DNA of 64,000 nucleotides, taken from contig OY294045.1 of NCBI GenBank assembly GCA_958510825.1, positions 8,483,916-8,547,915 of the forward strand, in the 5' to 3' direction. A model generated the notes under the pieces. The model saw only the letters and a program-made list of their open reading frames with translations. It was not told the origin of the DNA and ran no database searches. This DNA comes from Brachypterus glaber. Taxonomy: Eukaryota; Arthropoda; Insecta; Coleoptera; Kateretidae. The position numbers and the translations under genes are program-made. Positions 45,263 through 56,830 of this stretch are shown here, in pieces. The first letter of the stretch is position 1; each line of letters begins with the position of its first letter.

Positions 45263-47056
45263 ATGGGCCTATAAGAACACGCAAAATGCGTGTGATTATG
45301 AGCTTATAAGAGAAAATAGAAAAATTCACCATGATGTGTCTTTTCCAGAATGTTTTCATACGCAAAAGATTTACAGTAAAACCGATTTAAAAAAACCTGA
45401 TACGTTATTACTTAATGGATCTTGAACAGTAAATTTGTTCAGCAAATGCAATAAACATGATCACTTGGGAATTATAAAAGGTTTATAAAATGCTTTATTT
45501 AAATACTTATGGATCTGCTAATGGAATACGTTAGCTGCAAATGAATCTGCTTAAATAATAAACAATCCGTGAAGATATGTAATGCTACGCATTCCATTGT
45601 ATACTACTCACATGTGCACAGTGGATGGTATAGTATATTGCAAAAAATTTATTAAAAATTTATTTTTTTCGTGACGAAGTAATTTTCAAAAAAAATTTTT
45701 TTTCAAAATTTTTTTTTTTTTTCAAAAAAAATTTTTTTTTCAAAAAAATTTCTTTTTTATAAAACGAAAAAATAAAAAAAAAATAAAAAAACAATTTGTT
45801 TTCAAAAACATTTTTTTTAGTATTTTTTTCAAATAGGTACGAAAAATTAATTGTTGAAAAAATAAATAAAAATGGTAGTTTTTATTTATTTTACTTTTTT
45901 AAAAATTTTGCCAATTTTTTTACAACTGCTTTTTTCAGTGGACATCCAGTATAATTTTGCTAATGGAAACATGAATAAATATGTAATAATTTCCTTTAAA
46001 AATCATAAAAACGATATCGAATTTTAATTTAACTTTTTAAGTTTAATTTAACCTTTAACTAGTAACATAAAATGCAATTTGTGTCAATATATACTTGGTA
46101 CAATAATAAAAATGCAACTAAACGATGTGAAAATATTTAGGTATATTACGGAATGAAAGGGGTCAATCAGGGGCGCATCTAGAATAAAGGTATGGAGGGG
46201 TACAATTTTCGGGCGCATTTACCAAAAAATTAAAAAAAAATAAGTGAAAATCTTTAACCTAATGACACTAACGAAGAAAAGCGCCGCATGCGATTTTAGT
46301 TTTTCATATATCTTATTCTTCTTCTTCTTCTTCTTCTGCTTATTCTCTTCATTAATTATGACCTTTTGGTCACTTATGGTCTTGAACTATCGTCCTTTTT
46401 GACCAGATACAAGTGTTATAATTGTTTCAAATAAATAATTTTTTTTTATCATAACCTCAAAAACATTTATATAACCCCAATCCAGATCCAACCACTAAAA
46501 TACATCACATAAACTAACTTTCCATTGTAAAATCAATATCAAAAGTTATAACGATTGTAGATTTAATAATATTTTCTTAACGAACACATTTTTACATAAA
46601 ATACTTGATGCAGATGGCGCGAAAAACTCACGCCCTTTTTTTTCAAAAAATATACAGAAGTTATTTAAATTATTGCATTTCATACTACTTTTTCTCTTAA
46701 AATTATGGTCTTGGGGGGGGGGGGGATTAAAACAATTTTCAATTTAATATTTTTATTTAAAATGTAAGTTTTCATTGAAAACAATATTTAACATTTACAG
46801 GTATATCATAAAGCGTGATTCTACATTTTGTGAAAAACCTCGTGATGTTAATTTTTCTGTTCTGAGGTAGAAATGAGAATTGATCAACTGAAAACATATC
46901 ACATTATCATAAATTCAATAACCATATAAAAATTACAATTTTACCAAGTTTTTAATAATTATACTTAAACTAACTAAATACTTATTTAGAAATAATAATT
47001 TATTTTAATAAATATAGGCATTACCTACATGATACAAATATTGCACCTTTAAGTAC
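45263..47056. other. Gene-free AT-rich region
   Basis: Contains the GATATGTAATGCTACGCATTCC word (45573-45594) shared with 26213, long A/T runs (45650-45850), a TTC microsatellite at about 46317-46338 and a G run at about 46708-46723. No exon recognised. Confidence 0.5.
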
Positions 47057-47194
47057 TACCGTGCGTTTAAGATTATACGATACATAGAAAACAAAGATAA
47101 ACCGATCAGATCAACGCTGACGTAATTGTAAAAAAAATCACGTCAGCTCGCGTCAGCCTTAATCTTTGTTTTCTATAATCTCAAACGCACGGTA
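47057..47194. mobile_element. Foldback MITE, 138 bp
   Basis: TACCGTGCGTTTAAGATTAT at the left end pairs with ATAATCTCAAACGCACGGTA at the right end. AGAAAACAAAGAT and GCTGACGT blocks continue the arms. Confidence 0.75.
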
Positions 47195-47535
47195 TAAAAA
47201 TATATAGTTTTTCGATTACTTAAATACAATTTTATCTAAAAGCGCCACTTTTTGTATAATAAATCTACGAAAAGTTTGACTTTTTGTACTAGTCGAAATC
47301 TTTAGGTACTCCAATCGTTGAATAGAGGAATTTTTAACTTTTAATCAAAATTATAAAAATATTATTCATATTTTATTTAAATATCGCACTGTGAATGATA
47401 TTGGTAGACCGCATTTCCAAGCTTCTGGTGCTCGTCAGATTTATTTCTATACGTTAATTAAACAAAATGTTTATTCGTTTAAAAATTAAACTAAGATATA
47501 TGTATTATTGCGCGCCATCTATTTTCAATCAACCA

Positions 47536-47844
47536 TCAATGTCTTTGTAAGCCAACACTCGTGATCTCCGTATCCACACTACATTCTTGCACATTCACTC
47601 CGTTCCCATTGGAGCACCGTAATTCAATGTCCAACTCGCTCCTAATCATATTTTCTGCTTTCCCATTTCAAATTCCGTTCAGCGAATTCTTCTTGCTAGG
47701 AACGTGGTTTGTGACAAAATTTGCACTTTAAACGTTGGGAGTTTTGCACCGCAAAAGGCACGAAAAAGCCTTGCGGAAGTTGGTGTTCTTCCACTCGTAG
47801 ATCAGCGGGTTTATGACTGAGTTGGCTAGCGCCAGGTTGAAGCT
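47536..47844 (-). pseudogene. Tandem duplicate of the GPCR last exon, disabled
   Basis: Matches 47989-48297 over 309 bp with an offset of 453 bp and scattered substitutions. The copied part begins inside TM7 coding sequence, has no TM6 part and no acceptor site, and carries two nonsense changes: TAC to TAA after NV, and TGT to TGA in NGICNG. The duplication also takes in 3' flanking sequence (about 47349 onward against 47850 onward). It is a partial copy that cannot be used as an exon in this frame. Confidence 0.88.
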
Positions 47845-47919
47845 TAATAACATTATAAAAATATTTCATATATTTTATCCAAATACCGCATTTCCAAGCT
47901 TCTGGTGCTCGTTTGGACT

Positions 47920-47925
47920 TTTATT
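47920..47925 (-). terminator. Poly(A) signal of the GPCR gene
   Basis: TTTATT on +, AATAAA on the gene strand, about 65 nt after the receptor stop. Confidence 0.5.
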
Positions 47926-47988
47926 ATTCGTTTAAAAATTAAACTAAGATAGATGTATTATTGCGCGCCATCTATTTTCAATCAACCA

Positions 47989-48405
47989 TCAATGTCTTTG
48001 TAAACCAACACTGGTGATCTCCGTATCCACACTACATTCTTGCACATTCACTCCGTTCCCATTGGAGCACCGTAATTCAATGTCCAACTCGCTCCTAATC
48101 ATGTCTTCTGCTTTCCCATTACAAATTCCGTTCAGCGAATTCTTCTTGCTAGGAACGTGGTTCGTGACAAAATTTGCACTGTAAACGTTCGGAGTTTTGC
48201 ACCGCAAAAGGCACGAAAAAGCCTTGCGGAAGTTGGTGTTCTTCCACGCGTAGATCAGCGGGTTTATGACTGAGTTGGCTAGCGCCAGGTTGAAGCTGAT
48301 TTCGTAGATCGGCTTGCTGCTGTAGCCCGTGGTTCGGGCGTACGTCGTCACGATGAAAAAGGGCATCCAACAAATTGTGAAGCAGCCCAATATGATCATC
48401 ATGAC
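47989..48405 (-). CDS. Rhodopsin-family GPCR, last coding exon (TM6, TM7, C-tail)
   Basis: A TTTTTTTCAG acceptor opens a 138-residue exon ending in TGA. TM6 reads MMIILGCFTICWMPFFIV with the class A CWxP switch. An extracellular loop (TTYARTTGYSSKP) and TM7 with NSVINPLIYAW (NPxxY) follow. Then come helix 8 (NTNFRKAFSCLLRCK, with Cys that may be palmitoylated) and an 80-residue polar tail. TM1-TM5 lie upstream on the minus strand, beyond this window or in exons I could not find up to 64 kb. The FRKAF helix and IYAWKN are compatible with an amine- or lipid-type receptor, but I cannot assign a ligand. If the SMG1 gene continues downstream, this gene would sit inside its intron on the opposite strand. 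Confidence 0.88.
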   Translation of the reverse strand, partial: VMMIILGCFTICWMPFFIVTTYARTTGYSSKPIYEISFNLALANSVINPLIYAWKNTNFRKAFSCLLRCKTPNVYSANFVTNHVPSKKNSLNGICNGKAEDMIRSELDIELRCSNGNGVNVQECSVDTEITSVGLQRH

Positions 48406-48783
48406 CTGAAAAAAAGACAAAAGAAAATGGTTATTAAAGTTTCGACATAAAAACATATTAAGAAACTAATTTTAAATGGATTTATGGTCCAGCGTAAAAT
48501 TTAGCTCTTTGTTTAATTTTTAATTTTAGTTATTATAGGTAACGTAACGTTATAATATAAGTTTTTAGACGTTTACGTTTTGGATATTTAATCGTTGAGC
48601 ATTTGTTTAATACATATACCAGTCAGAAAAATCCATAGTTTTCTATTGGCCCTAAATTAACGACTGACGTTCACAGATCCTATGTCTATTTTTTTTGTTG
48701 CGCAGTATTATTAATTATGTAGTTTTTAACTCGGAATGTTTCTAGTAAAAGCGGTTAACCGGTTGTGTAAGAAAGTCGAAGGG

Positions 48784-49451
48784 GCTAGAATAGTATATTC
48801 TATAACTAGTATGGAATAGACAATATTCCGCGCGAGCGGAAAGTTTGTCATACGAGCCGGCGGGTAAGTATGACGGTCCCGCGAGCTCGGAATGACTATT
48901 CCATACGTGTTGTAGACTATACTTTTTCTTCGACTGCAAATATGAAACACTGTAGGGCTTTAAACTGCGGACAAGGTTAAAAACAATGTTTTTTTTTGTG
49001 AATCGACATTGTAAATGCAACAAAACACATATTTTTAAATAAAGCAATTAATGTTATTTAATAATTTTATCAAATCAGTACTTAAAAAAGATTTTTATTT
49101 AATTTTAGTACATATTTACAAATTATAATGCAAAAATTGAAGGTTATGTCAGATTGTTGTGACAGATATCAGGTTTAAACATTTAACAATAGATGGAGCA
49201 GTTTTATTTTTTTGAGCTATTTTGATAAAACACTGGTCAAATATTAAGAAAAACTAATAAACTTTATGTAATTTTAACGCAAAAATTGCATTAAATTATT
49301 CAATATTTCATGGTAAAATATATATATTTTTTATAATTTTGCTACAGGTTTCTTTACTTTTATAAACAAGAGATGACACTACATGTGCTAGAATGGATTC
49401 ATTCTGTGTTTGAAAAGTATCTGTATTTGCTTACATTCTAAAGCAGTCGTA
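48784..49451 (+). repeat. Interspersed repeat, family L, copy 1
   Basis: Starts TAGTATATTCTATAACTAGT, contains the palindromic block TATGGAATAGACAATATTCC ... GGAATGACTATTCCATA, then about 500 bp ending GCTTACATTCTAAAGCAGTC. Other copies: 61106-61812 (same direction), 62629-63322 and 63651-64000 (reverse). This copy lacks a 40-50-bp palindromic segment present in the others. Confidence 0.82.
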
Positions 49452-50060
49452 GATTTTTTTTTTTTTGTAAAATTGTGCTTCAAAAAACTTGAAATGATAT
49501 GAAAGATTTACTATAATAACTATAATAATAATAACCTGCCCTACAGGGGAGATTATTATTTTGTCGTTAGTACTGTTTTAAATACAAATATAATTTTAAA
49601 CCATGGTTTCTGCAGAAAGCTAATTTAGAACAATTGTATTGTGAACAAATGTTTATTTGGTTTTAAAATTACACCACAATTATGAAAAACGTTAATTTAT
49701 TTCCGGACTCTTTTAAATGTGCACTGTTTAAAACCATGCTTTTAAATAGTATCCCATGTCGAAAACAATGTGTGGGTTTTATGGAATTAGAAATAATCTT
49801 TTTATTAATATAGAATTTTAATGTGAACACAGTAAAATAATCGAATTTGCGGATGTAGGGTACTAGAAAATCTTGTTTTCACAATCATACAGTGCCCTTT
49901 TTGTACATTATAAAAAGTTGCGAAAATATGCCATTCTTATTTACTTTTTAACAAGTTAGAAAATTTATCTTTTCTAATCGTGGGCAAAAAAGAGCTCTTG
50001 TTTTAACCCGTATTGGCTTCAGGTTTTACCTCATAGATAGCGCGCCATAATTGCTATTAG
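49452..50060. other. Gene-free AT-rich spacer
   Basis: No reading frame, repeat or RNA gene recognised. Confidence 0.5.
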
Positions 50061-50255
50061 GAAACGTTCAAGTATTACGTAACGCAAAATGTACCAAAAT
50101 TCATACACCATACCTTTGTTTTCGCGTTATTCAAGGCTGTAGGGATTTCATATTTTGGCTACCCCCCCCAACACACCTCCTAATAAAGCGAGAACCGGGG
50201 TATGAAGTGTATGAATTTTGGTACGATTTGCGTTACGTAATACTTGAACGTTCCC
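50061..50255. mobile_element. Palindromic MITE, family C, copy 3
   Basis: Ends GGAAACGTTCAAGTATTACG and complement. The body has ATTCATACACCATACC, CGCGTTATT, ATATTTTGGCTACCCC, and mirrored blocks. About 195 bp. Confidence 0.8.
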
Positions 50256-50432
50256 TTGTGAGAGCAATATTTGCAATTATTTTGGAAATATTTTATGTTT
50301 TACATTATTGTGAATAAAATACTGTTTTAACCTCTTAAGAAAATGATATTTATAACTTTCGAGATGCTATTTAGCACGGCATTCATGCTCTACCCGTTTT
50401 AATGTTTATAAATAATTTAATGCCTAGTCTAG

Positions 50433-50832
50433 CGGGCTGTCCATAAATGATGTCACGCAAATTGACCAAAATTCATATACTTCATACCCCGTTTCTCGCG
50501 TTATTAAGGGCTGTAGAGATTTCATATTTTGGCTACCCCCCCTCCCACTAATTGGGGGGGGGGGAAGCTAAAATATGAAATCTCTACAGCCTTTGGGAAC
50601 GTTCAAGTACTACGTAACGCAAATTGTACCAGAATACATACACTTCATACCACGGTTCCCGCGTTATTAATGGCTGTAGATATTTTATATTTTGGCTACG
50701 CCCCCTAACATACCCCCTATTTTGGCGGGTAGCCAAAACATAAAATCTCTACAGCCTTTAATAACTTGACAAACGGGGTATGAACTGTATGAATTTTGGT
50801 ACAATTTGCGTGACATTATTTATGGACAGCCC
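50433..50832. mobile_element. Composite palindromic MITE, family C body with different ends
   Basis: Ends CGGGCTGTCCATAAATGATG and CATTATTTATGGACAGCCC, unlike the GGGAACGTTC ends of its relatives, yet the inside is the same CATACTTCATACCCCG ... TTTTGGCTACCCC body. A GGGAACGTTCAAGTACTACG end is also embedded at 50597-50616. CTAG flanks both sides. Confidence 0.75.
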
Positions 50833-50977
50833 CTAGTTCAAATTTAAAATTTGGTTTAAGCATAAAAATAATCCGATTGGGTCTGCCATGAATACCAAAT
50901 CCGCCATTTCTGATAATTGCCACGTTTACATATAGCGCCATCTACCGAGATGTATAACTCTTGTATCAATATTTAAT

Positions 50978-51240
50978 GGGAGGCACAGCGTAGTGGCTAG
51001 CGCGTATACATAGCAAGCCTACTAGCGTGAGTTCTATTCTCTCTGTCGCCGATTTGCCTTTTTCAGTTAATTAATAATTGAAATTTGGTGAAGGCGATAA
51101 GTGAAACGGACACTCCCTATAAATTGGTTCGAAAGTCAGTATAAGCCGGTGGTTCCCTCTACTACTAGCCCACACAAGTCCTGGACTTAGAGGATGCTTA
51201 ATTAAGTAGAATAGTGCGAGGTTAAACAAACAAACAAATC
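50978..51240 (+). mobile_element. Probable tRNA-derived SINE
   Basis: GCGTAGTGGCTAGCGCG resembles a polymerase III A box and GTGAGTTCTATTCTC a weak B box at about tRNA spacing. The body then leads to a CAAA-repeat tail (AAACAAACAAACAAATC). It sits between inverted blocks CACGTTTACATATAGCGC (50922-50939) and its complement near 51320, so it probably inserted into an older foldback element. No clear target duplication. Confidence 0.5.
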
Positions 51241-51368
51241 TCTCTTTCTCTAAAACAGCTTGATAGAAAGAGACGGACTGCTGCTTGGGTTTATCATCAT
51301 CATCATAATCATGGGAGTTAGCGCTATGTGTAAACGTGGTAAATAAGTGATTACTGTAAATATAGTTT

Positions 51369-51562
51369 TAATGGTGGATGTCGCTTTCAAAACAACATTA
51401 CACTACGATATTTCAAGAACGCTTTGACACAGAGACCTAAATTTTTGACCAAAGATTTTCAACGTGGCAAAAAATTCTTGGTCAACATTTTAAGTTTGTA
51501 TGTCAAAGTTTTCTTAAAATATTGTAGTGTAAAGTTGTTTTGCAAGCAACCTGTACCATTAA
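51369..51562. mobile_element. Foldback MITE, 194 bp
   Basis: TAATGGTGGATGTCGCTTTC and ATTACACTACGATATTT on the left pair with AAATATTGTAGTGTAA and GCAAGCAACCTGTACCATTA on the right. Confidence 0.75.
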
Positions 51563-52440
51563 TACGACTTTATTAAATTTATTTCACCTTTTCATGGATT
51601 TGAGAAGCATTACGGTTTGTTATTGCACATGAACTAAATTTTATAATAAAGGAACATTAATAAATTTTCGAATAAATTTTATGTGTGTTAAGTATACGTC
51701 TGGCAACAAGGTCAAAATCTCAACCCACTATTTCAAAAAATGAATTAAATAAATTGCGTCAGGTTAATGAACCATGTTTAATTATTAATTATTACTAATT
51801 ACAATTAGTAATAATAATAATTAATTATAACTATTGCTATACCACTAGATATTCGTGTCTTAAAACAATAGAAACTTGGAGGATAAGTTGTTTATTTTTA
51901 CGGTACATAACCTTTTTACTTAAGTGAACAGTAACTGTTTTAACTATAAATGCAACTCGAACACAGTGTTCTACTTTAAATTAGGCTACTAAATAACCCA
52001 TAAATAAAAATGTTTGCCTAAATTAGGTAGATGTAGAGTTTAATTTTTATATGATTTTTTGAGCATCAGGCACTAAAATCCAAATCTAAACACTTGCCTA
52101 AAACTTATCTCCTTTCGTCTCCTTTATTCGAAACATGGCATTTCTCAATTAACTAGGTTATAAAAGTAAGTTTTTTTATTAATAAGGTGCTATTAAAATA
52201 AAATTTTACATTACCCGTGCTGGCGATATCTAAAATTATATTTTTTAAATAAAATAATGGACTTATTGTTTTTAACTTGCCGAAAAAATTTCTGCCACAT
52301 CGTTTACAATGAAACTTTTAATGTGCACTGCGTTATATTGCTTAATTTTGGCACAAATTTGAAGATTGACCCTTTAGTTTCTTTTTTTAGGATTTTTCTT
52401 GTCCTTTCTACCACTTTCTGCCATTTTGAGTTTATTTTTT
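51563..52440. other. Gene-free AT-rich spacer
   Basis: Only an AT palindrome (ACTAATTACAATTAGTAAT near 51795) and low-complexity sequence seen. Confidence 0.5.
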
Positions 52441-52560
52441 AACCGACTTCCAAGAAAGGAGGAGGTTATCAATTCGACGTGGGACTTTGTTTTTTTTTTT
52501 ATTTTTTTATGTTTGTTCCCGCATAACTTTGGAACGGATGAACGGAATTTGATGAAACTT
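52441..52560. repeat. Repeat fragment with ACCGACTTCCAAGAAAGGAG end
   Basis: ACCGACTTCC, GGAGGAGGTTATCAATTC, GACTTTG and CCCGCATAACTTTG recur in order at 62423-62505. A facing end with GTCGGTTCATTT lies at 54185 and 62562, so the family seems to have inverted ends. Confidence 0.6.
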
Positions 52561-52574
52561 TTTTTGCTACTTAA

Positions 52575-53429
52575 CCCTTCGTTAGGCGCGCGGTCTACGA
52601 TCGTAGACCATGCTTTGAATGGGTATAATATTGTTTTTATTCATATTGAAACCTGCCTGGTCTACGATTGTAGACCGCGCGACTAACCACGTTACCTTTT
52701 TTATTTTTGCATTTTTTTATTTTGTGTAAGTTTTTATGGTTTCTTTTTGTGAATATTGTTTTTCAAAGTTAGTTTATTAGTTTAAAGATAAATTAAAGAT
52801 ACAATATGTCTTTACCACCAAAAAAAATAGCAGTTTATAGGAAGACACTGGCACGAGTCTTTTTGGGCATGAAAGAGCTCATACGTAATGTTTTTGATAA
52901 ATAAGGTAATTTTCTGTTCTATAAAACTAAAAATTACTTTGGACACTAAATGTGCATAAGAAGGGAAAATAAATCGAAAAAAAAAATGCTCAAAATATCA
53001 TAACTACGATTGCAAAGAGCACATGTACAAGGCGCATGAGTTACTAAAATATTGCATGATTTCGAGTAAAATTTTTTCTTTTAATTTAGGTGTTTTTTAT
53101 TTTGTTATAATCGTACATGTTAAAAAAAAAAACAAATGTTTTAGTTTCAGAAAGTTTGTTAAGTTATTTTTATTTTATTTTTACCGTACAGATATAAAAT
53201 ATAAGTTAGAATTGTATATCATTTTTCTTTTACCCTTAAAACTTACTAAAACAATAATAATTTGAAAAAAATGTGTAAATAACTTTTAAATACAACCAAA
53301 TAAATAACATAAGATATTAGGTTTTTAAAAATATAAATATGTTTTTTTTTTAAACAAAAAATAAAATGGTCTACAAGTGTAGACCGCGCGCCTAACCACG
53401 TTACAAAAAGAGGCGCGCCTAACGAAGGG
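52575..53429. mobile_element. Non-autonomous piggyBac-type element with exact TTAA duplication
   Basis: TTAA at 52571-52574 and 53430-53433 flank perfect 17-bp inverted ends, CCCTTCGTTAGGCGCGC and its complement. TTAA targets and CCC-starting ends are hallmarks of piggyBac. Three copies of an 18-bp palindrome of the GGTCTACGATCGTAGACC type lie at 52592, 52659 and 53368. The two inner ones are followed by a shared GCGCG-CTAACCACGTTAC word. A 32-codon frame at 52806-52904 (MSLPPKKIAVYRKTLARVF...) may be what is left of a coding region. No full transposase. Confidence 0.82.
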
Positions 53430-53433
53430 TTAA

Positions 53434-55226
53434 AGAGGACATTCCTGAGGTGGTCCCCTTTTTAATTTGACCCTCGGATAATGCCGGGTAAGCCGGATAA
53501 TTAAGATAAATCTAATAATTTTAACGCAATTTCACTTAAAAACGGCTTAATTTGGTTCTACTACCAACCAAATTTTTAGGGAAATATCGGATAACTCGGA
53601 TAAGCCGGATAACTTGATTAAGGGGTCACTCAAATATTGCGGCACACTGAAAATCTTTTAAATGCCGCTAAACTTGATTCTTTAGACCTGTAATATCAAA
53701 ATACCAAGAGAAAATGATAAATTTTGTGATTTTACCATAAGGCGTTATTTGATTATTACTTAACACTTAAAGTTTAACAAGATTTTCTTTAGTATTTCAT
53801 TTAAAATAAGGTTGGATGGACTCTTGGGGGCTGAAATAAAAATATTATTTTTATTTTTTATAAATTTAATGACGTCACAACGCACTAACAGTGCGTTGTG
53901 ACGTCAGCAGCTTGTCGAAATGGAAGGACAATTATAATTTAGCTTAGATGACGTTACAAATCTGCAAGTTCTGTGTCTCTAAAAAGTTAAAAATAAAAAC
54001 TTTTCGCAAAAAAAAAATGAAGCGACTTCTGTGTCTCTAAAAAGTAAAAAATAAAAAATACTTAAGTTGGTGCCAATTTCACAGCAAACAATAATAAAAT
54101 AATGAAAACACAATTGTTAGTAATAAATTTAGGGAATGGTGAAATTGGCATCGACTTAAGTATTTTTTATTTTTTAGTTTTTAGAGTCGGTTCATTTTTT
54201 TTACAAAAAGTTTTTATTAAATACTACGCAGTTATTAATGTTTGTCGTAAATAAAGTCCTTGACAAAAAAAAACAAATCAAAATCCAGGATTCTCAGTTC
54301 ACCACTCGATATGAACATGCTTTATCAAGTACTTTCAGAGTATATTAATTGATAACAGATACATAAATATTAAATAATAATATATTTTCAATTAACTAGC
54401 GTGATAACTCGAACAACAACACAAAAGCCTACCCTCAGACCTTATCTTACTATCATCAAAATCGGGAAAAATATGACATGTTATGAACTTGCAATAAATA
54501 ATATTTAAAAATAGATTCTACGTTATATGCGTACTTTAAGTACCTATTAACAAACACTGCAAAAGAAATAGACTGAAAGTGGTTCCACCGCACTTAATTT
54601 CTCGCGAGAATGTGGCGATAAGTTTTGAGGTTTTGATTATTTTTTTATTTTTATAACCGCATTTGTTTTGGGTGAAGAGGCTTACATGAATTGCCTCACA
54701 ACCTTGTTTGTATTGTCAAATTGACAAAATACAATTTGTATTTTTGGTAATTATGAAAAAGTTACCCCAAAATTAATTTAATTATATAATTAATTAATCA
54801 AAAAATTGCAAAAAAATACGTCCTTATAAAACTTACCCTCCATCCCAAGGGGTGGGGACACCCCCTTTGTCATTTGTCACTATTTTTTTAAATTTCAAAA
54901 CGTTTTTATGAAAATTGGTATATGGGGGTTTTTGGGGTCGCTGAAATTAAATCTGAATAAAAAATCTAATGTCGCCCCCCCCCCCTTTCTCACGAGCTTT
55001 CTCATCAAGAAAAATTTATATCACGTTATAGAGACCTAATACTGTGATATCTATATCTCATACTATGAGTATGCTACATGTATACAAAGATTAATTTCTA
55101 CTTTTTAGTCGAGTTTTTAGTGAATTTATAGATTTAATAATAGTAATTATATACCAAGGTAGAGAAGACATTTTTTATAGCCGAGCGTATTAAATCCCGA
55201 GCTGCGTAGCAGCAAGGGATTTAAGT
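53434..55226. other. Gene-free region with small repeats
   Basis: 53450-53625 has repeated GGATAA and GCCGGATAA words. 53869-53906 is a 16-bp-arm palindrome. 53950-54240 is a loose foldback (GTGTCTCTAAAAAG ... TTTTTAGAGTCGG). 54838-54965 resembles 10428-10515 (GGGGTGGGGA, AATTGGTATAT, TTGGGGTCGCTGAAA). Confidence 0.5.
53869..53906. repeat. Palindrome with two TGACGTCA boxes
   Basis: TGACGTCACAACGCAC, five bases, then the exact complement. Each arm holds the CRE-type octamer TGACGTCA. May be the centre of an old foldback element. Confidence 0.7.
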
Positions 55227-56374
55227 GTGCGAGGCTATAATAGTCTTCTCTACTGTAGTTTATATATTAGTTTATTCACTACAAGCACTAGTTAACTATT
55301 TGTATTCAAATAATAAAATAAATTTTGAACAGAAATGATATTTCTTGAAACTTTCATAAAAATCAAGTAGCCCTGATCAATGACATTTGCTCAAATAAAT
55401 ACTTTGAACTGACGTTTAAAAATTTAGTTTTTTTTTATTGTTTTCATAATATTTAGCTAATTATTGATTGTATTAATTGGCAATAATTATAATTAATTAT
55501 ATTTAATAAATAAAAAGTTATTTAAAGCTATTTTCTTGGGTTTAATTAGTAAAAATTGCACAAAGAACTGAAATATCTAAAGTGACAGAAATCAATTGTT
55601 TATAAAATTTACTCCTACTAGGAAAGAAAAAATTATTATTGCTATAGGTGAAGAAAATTCATTTCACAGTCTGAAAACATGATAAATAATGTATGTTCTA
55701 AAGCTAGTAGTGAAAAAAAGCATTTATTTAAAAAGTTTATGTTTGTATCTAGTGTAAGGTCATCAAAAGTAAAAATGGAAGCAATAAGCAAATGAGGGAA
55801 AAATACAGAAATTAATATTCGTAATAGTATATGATTTTTTCATTATCAAAAGCGGTGTTAATAATGTATAGCATTGTCATTGATATGTCCAATTAACTAC
55901 CCTTTACCATTATCATCTGCTATAAAAAAATTCTCGATTATTATCTACATCTACTATGATACTCTTGGAACTCTAAGAAAAGACATTTATATTTAAAAAA
56001 ATTATTTTTTTTTATTCGATTGATTCTAAAAGCGGCACTTTTTGTTTATTTTTTGCGGGCGAAAAGTTGGACTTTGTGGCTCTAGGTGGCCAAACAGTTT
56101 TTTTTTTTGTAATTTTTAGGCTTTTTTAAATAAGATGCTTTTTTAAATAATATGCTTTTTTAAATAATATGCTTTATTTATAAAGAAATATGATCTTTTG
56201 GTCACTTTTGGTCTTGAACTATATATCCTTTTTGGCCAGATACAAGTATTATAACCGTTTTATATAAATAAAAATTTCTTCTATAAAATAACCTCAAAAC
56301 ATATGCTTAACCGGTTAATCCGGATTCATCCACTAAAATAAAACACACAAAATTTCAATTGTAAGTAAGAGGTA

Positions 56375-56830
56375 AGTACTTTTTTTTGGGTTGGCAGCAG
56401 ACAAATGAATATCGCTTGATGTCTTCCGTGCAAATATCAACATCGCTGTAAAGTCTAGTTTTTAACGAAATTGTGTTTTTAAGTTAATTTTTACCGTGTT
56501 AAATTTGTGGCTCGGTTACTTGCAGTGAAAAAGAGGAGAGCTGACTATAAAATATATCAAAATATCGTTTGTTCTTTTAATTTCAAACATTGTGAAAATT
56601 GTAATGCCAACCCAAAACAAAATTCCCTGAATTGGCCATCAATTTAGATGTGAGTTTTTTAAATTTTAGAGTAAAATAGAAAAAATATTAAAAACCACAC
56701 GTTTCATAACACGTTTTTACCGCACTAGTACTTTAGAAAACTCGCCGCAAACGGCATGTTTTCTAAAGTTTTACTCGTGCGCTAAAAACGGGTGTTATGA
56801 AACTAGTACTTTAATACTATTATGTCTACA
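56375..56830. mobile_element. Repeat with family D core plus flank, copy 2 (reverse)
   Basis: Reverse counterpart of 44822-45262: GGGTTGGCAGCAGAC, CGCTTGATGTCTTCCG, ACTGCAGTG-like, TTTTAGAGTAAAATAG, then the core with GTTTCATAACACG and GCTAAAAACGGGTGTTATG. The core arms hold GAAAACTCGCCGC. Confidence 0.7.

Noticed and set aside
46168..46200. CAGGGGCGCATCTAGAA resembling a hAT left end
   Set aside because: No matching right end or 8-bp duplication was found downstream.
41322..47000. Possible further SMG1 exons
   Set aside because: I looked for coding stretches matching the GVFRLSCE continuation and FATC and saw none. Only T-rich AG sites without conserved reading were present.
48726..49047. 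Frames with shared residues at 48726, 61053 and 63071 that look like a small gene family
   Set aside because: They are all within family L palindromic repeats, occur on both strands and in several frames, and have no domain.
50985..51062. Functional tRNA gene
   Set aside because: The A and B boxes are weak, no acceptor stem pairs by eye, and a SINE-like body and tail follow.
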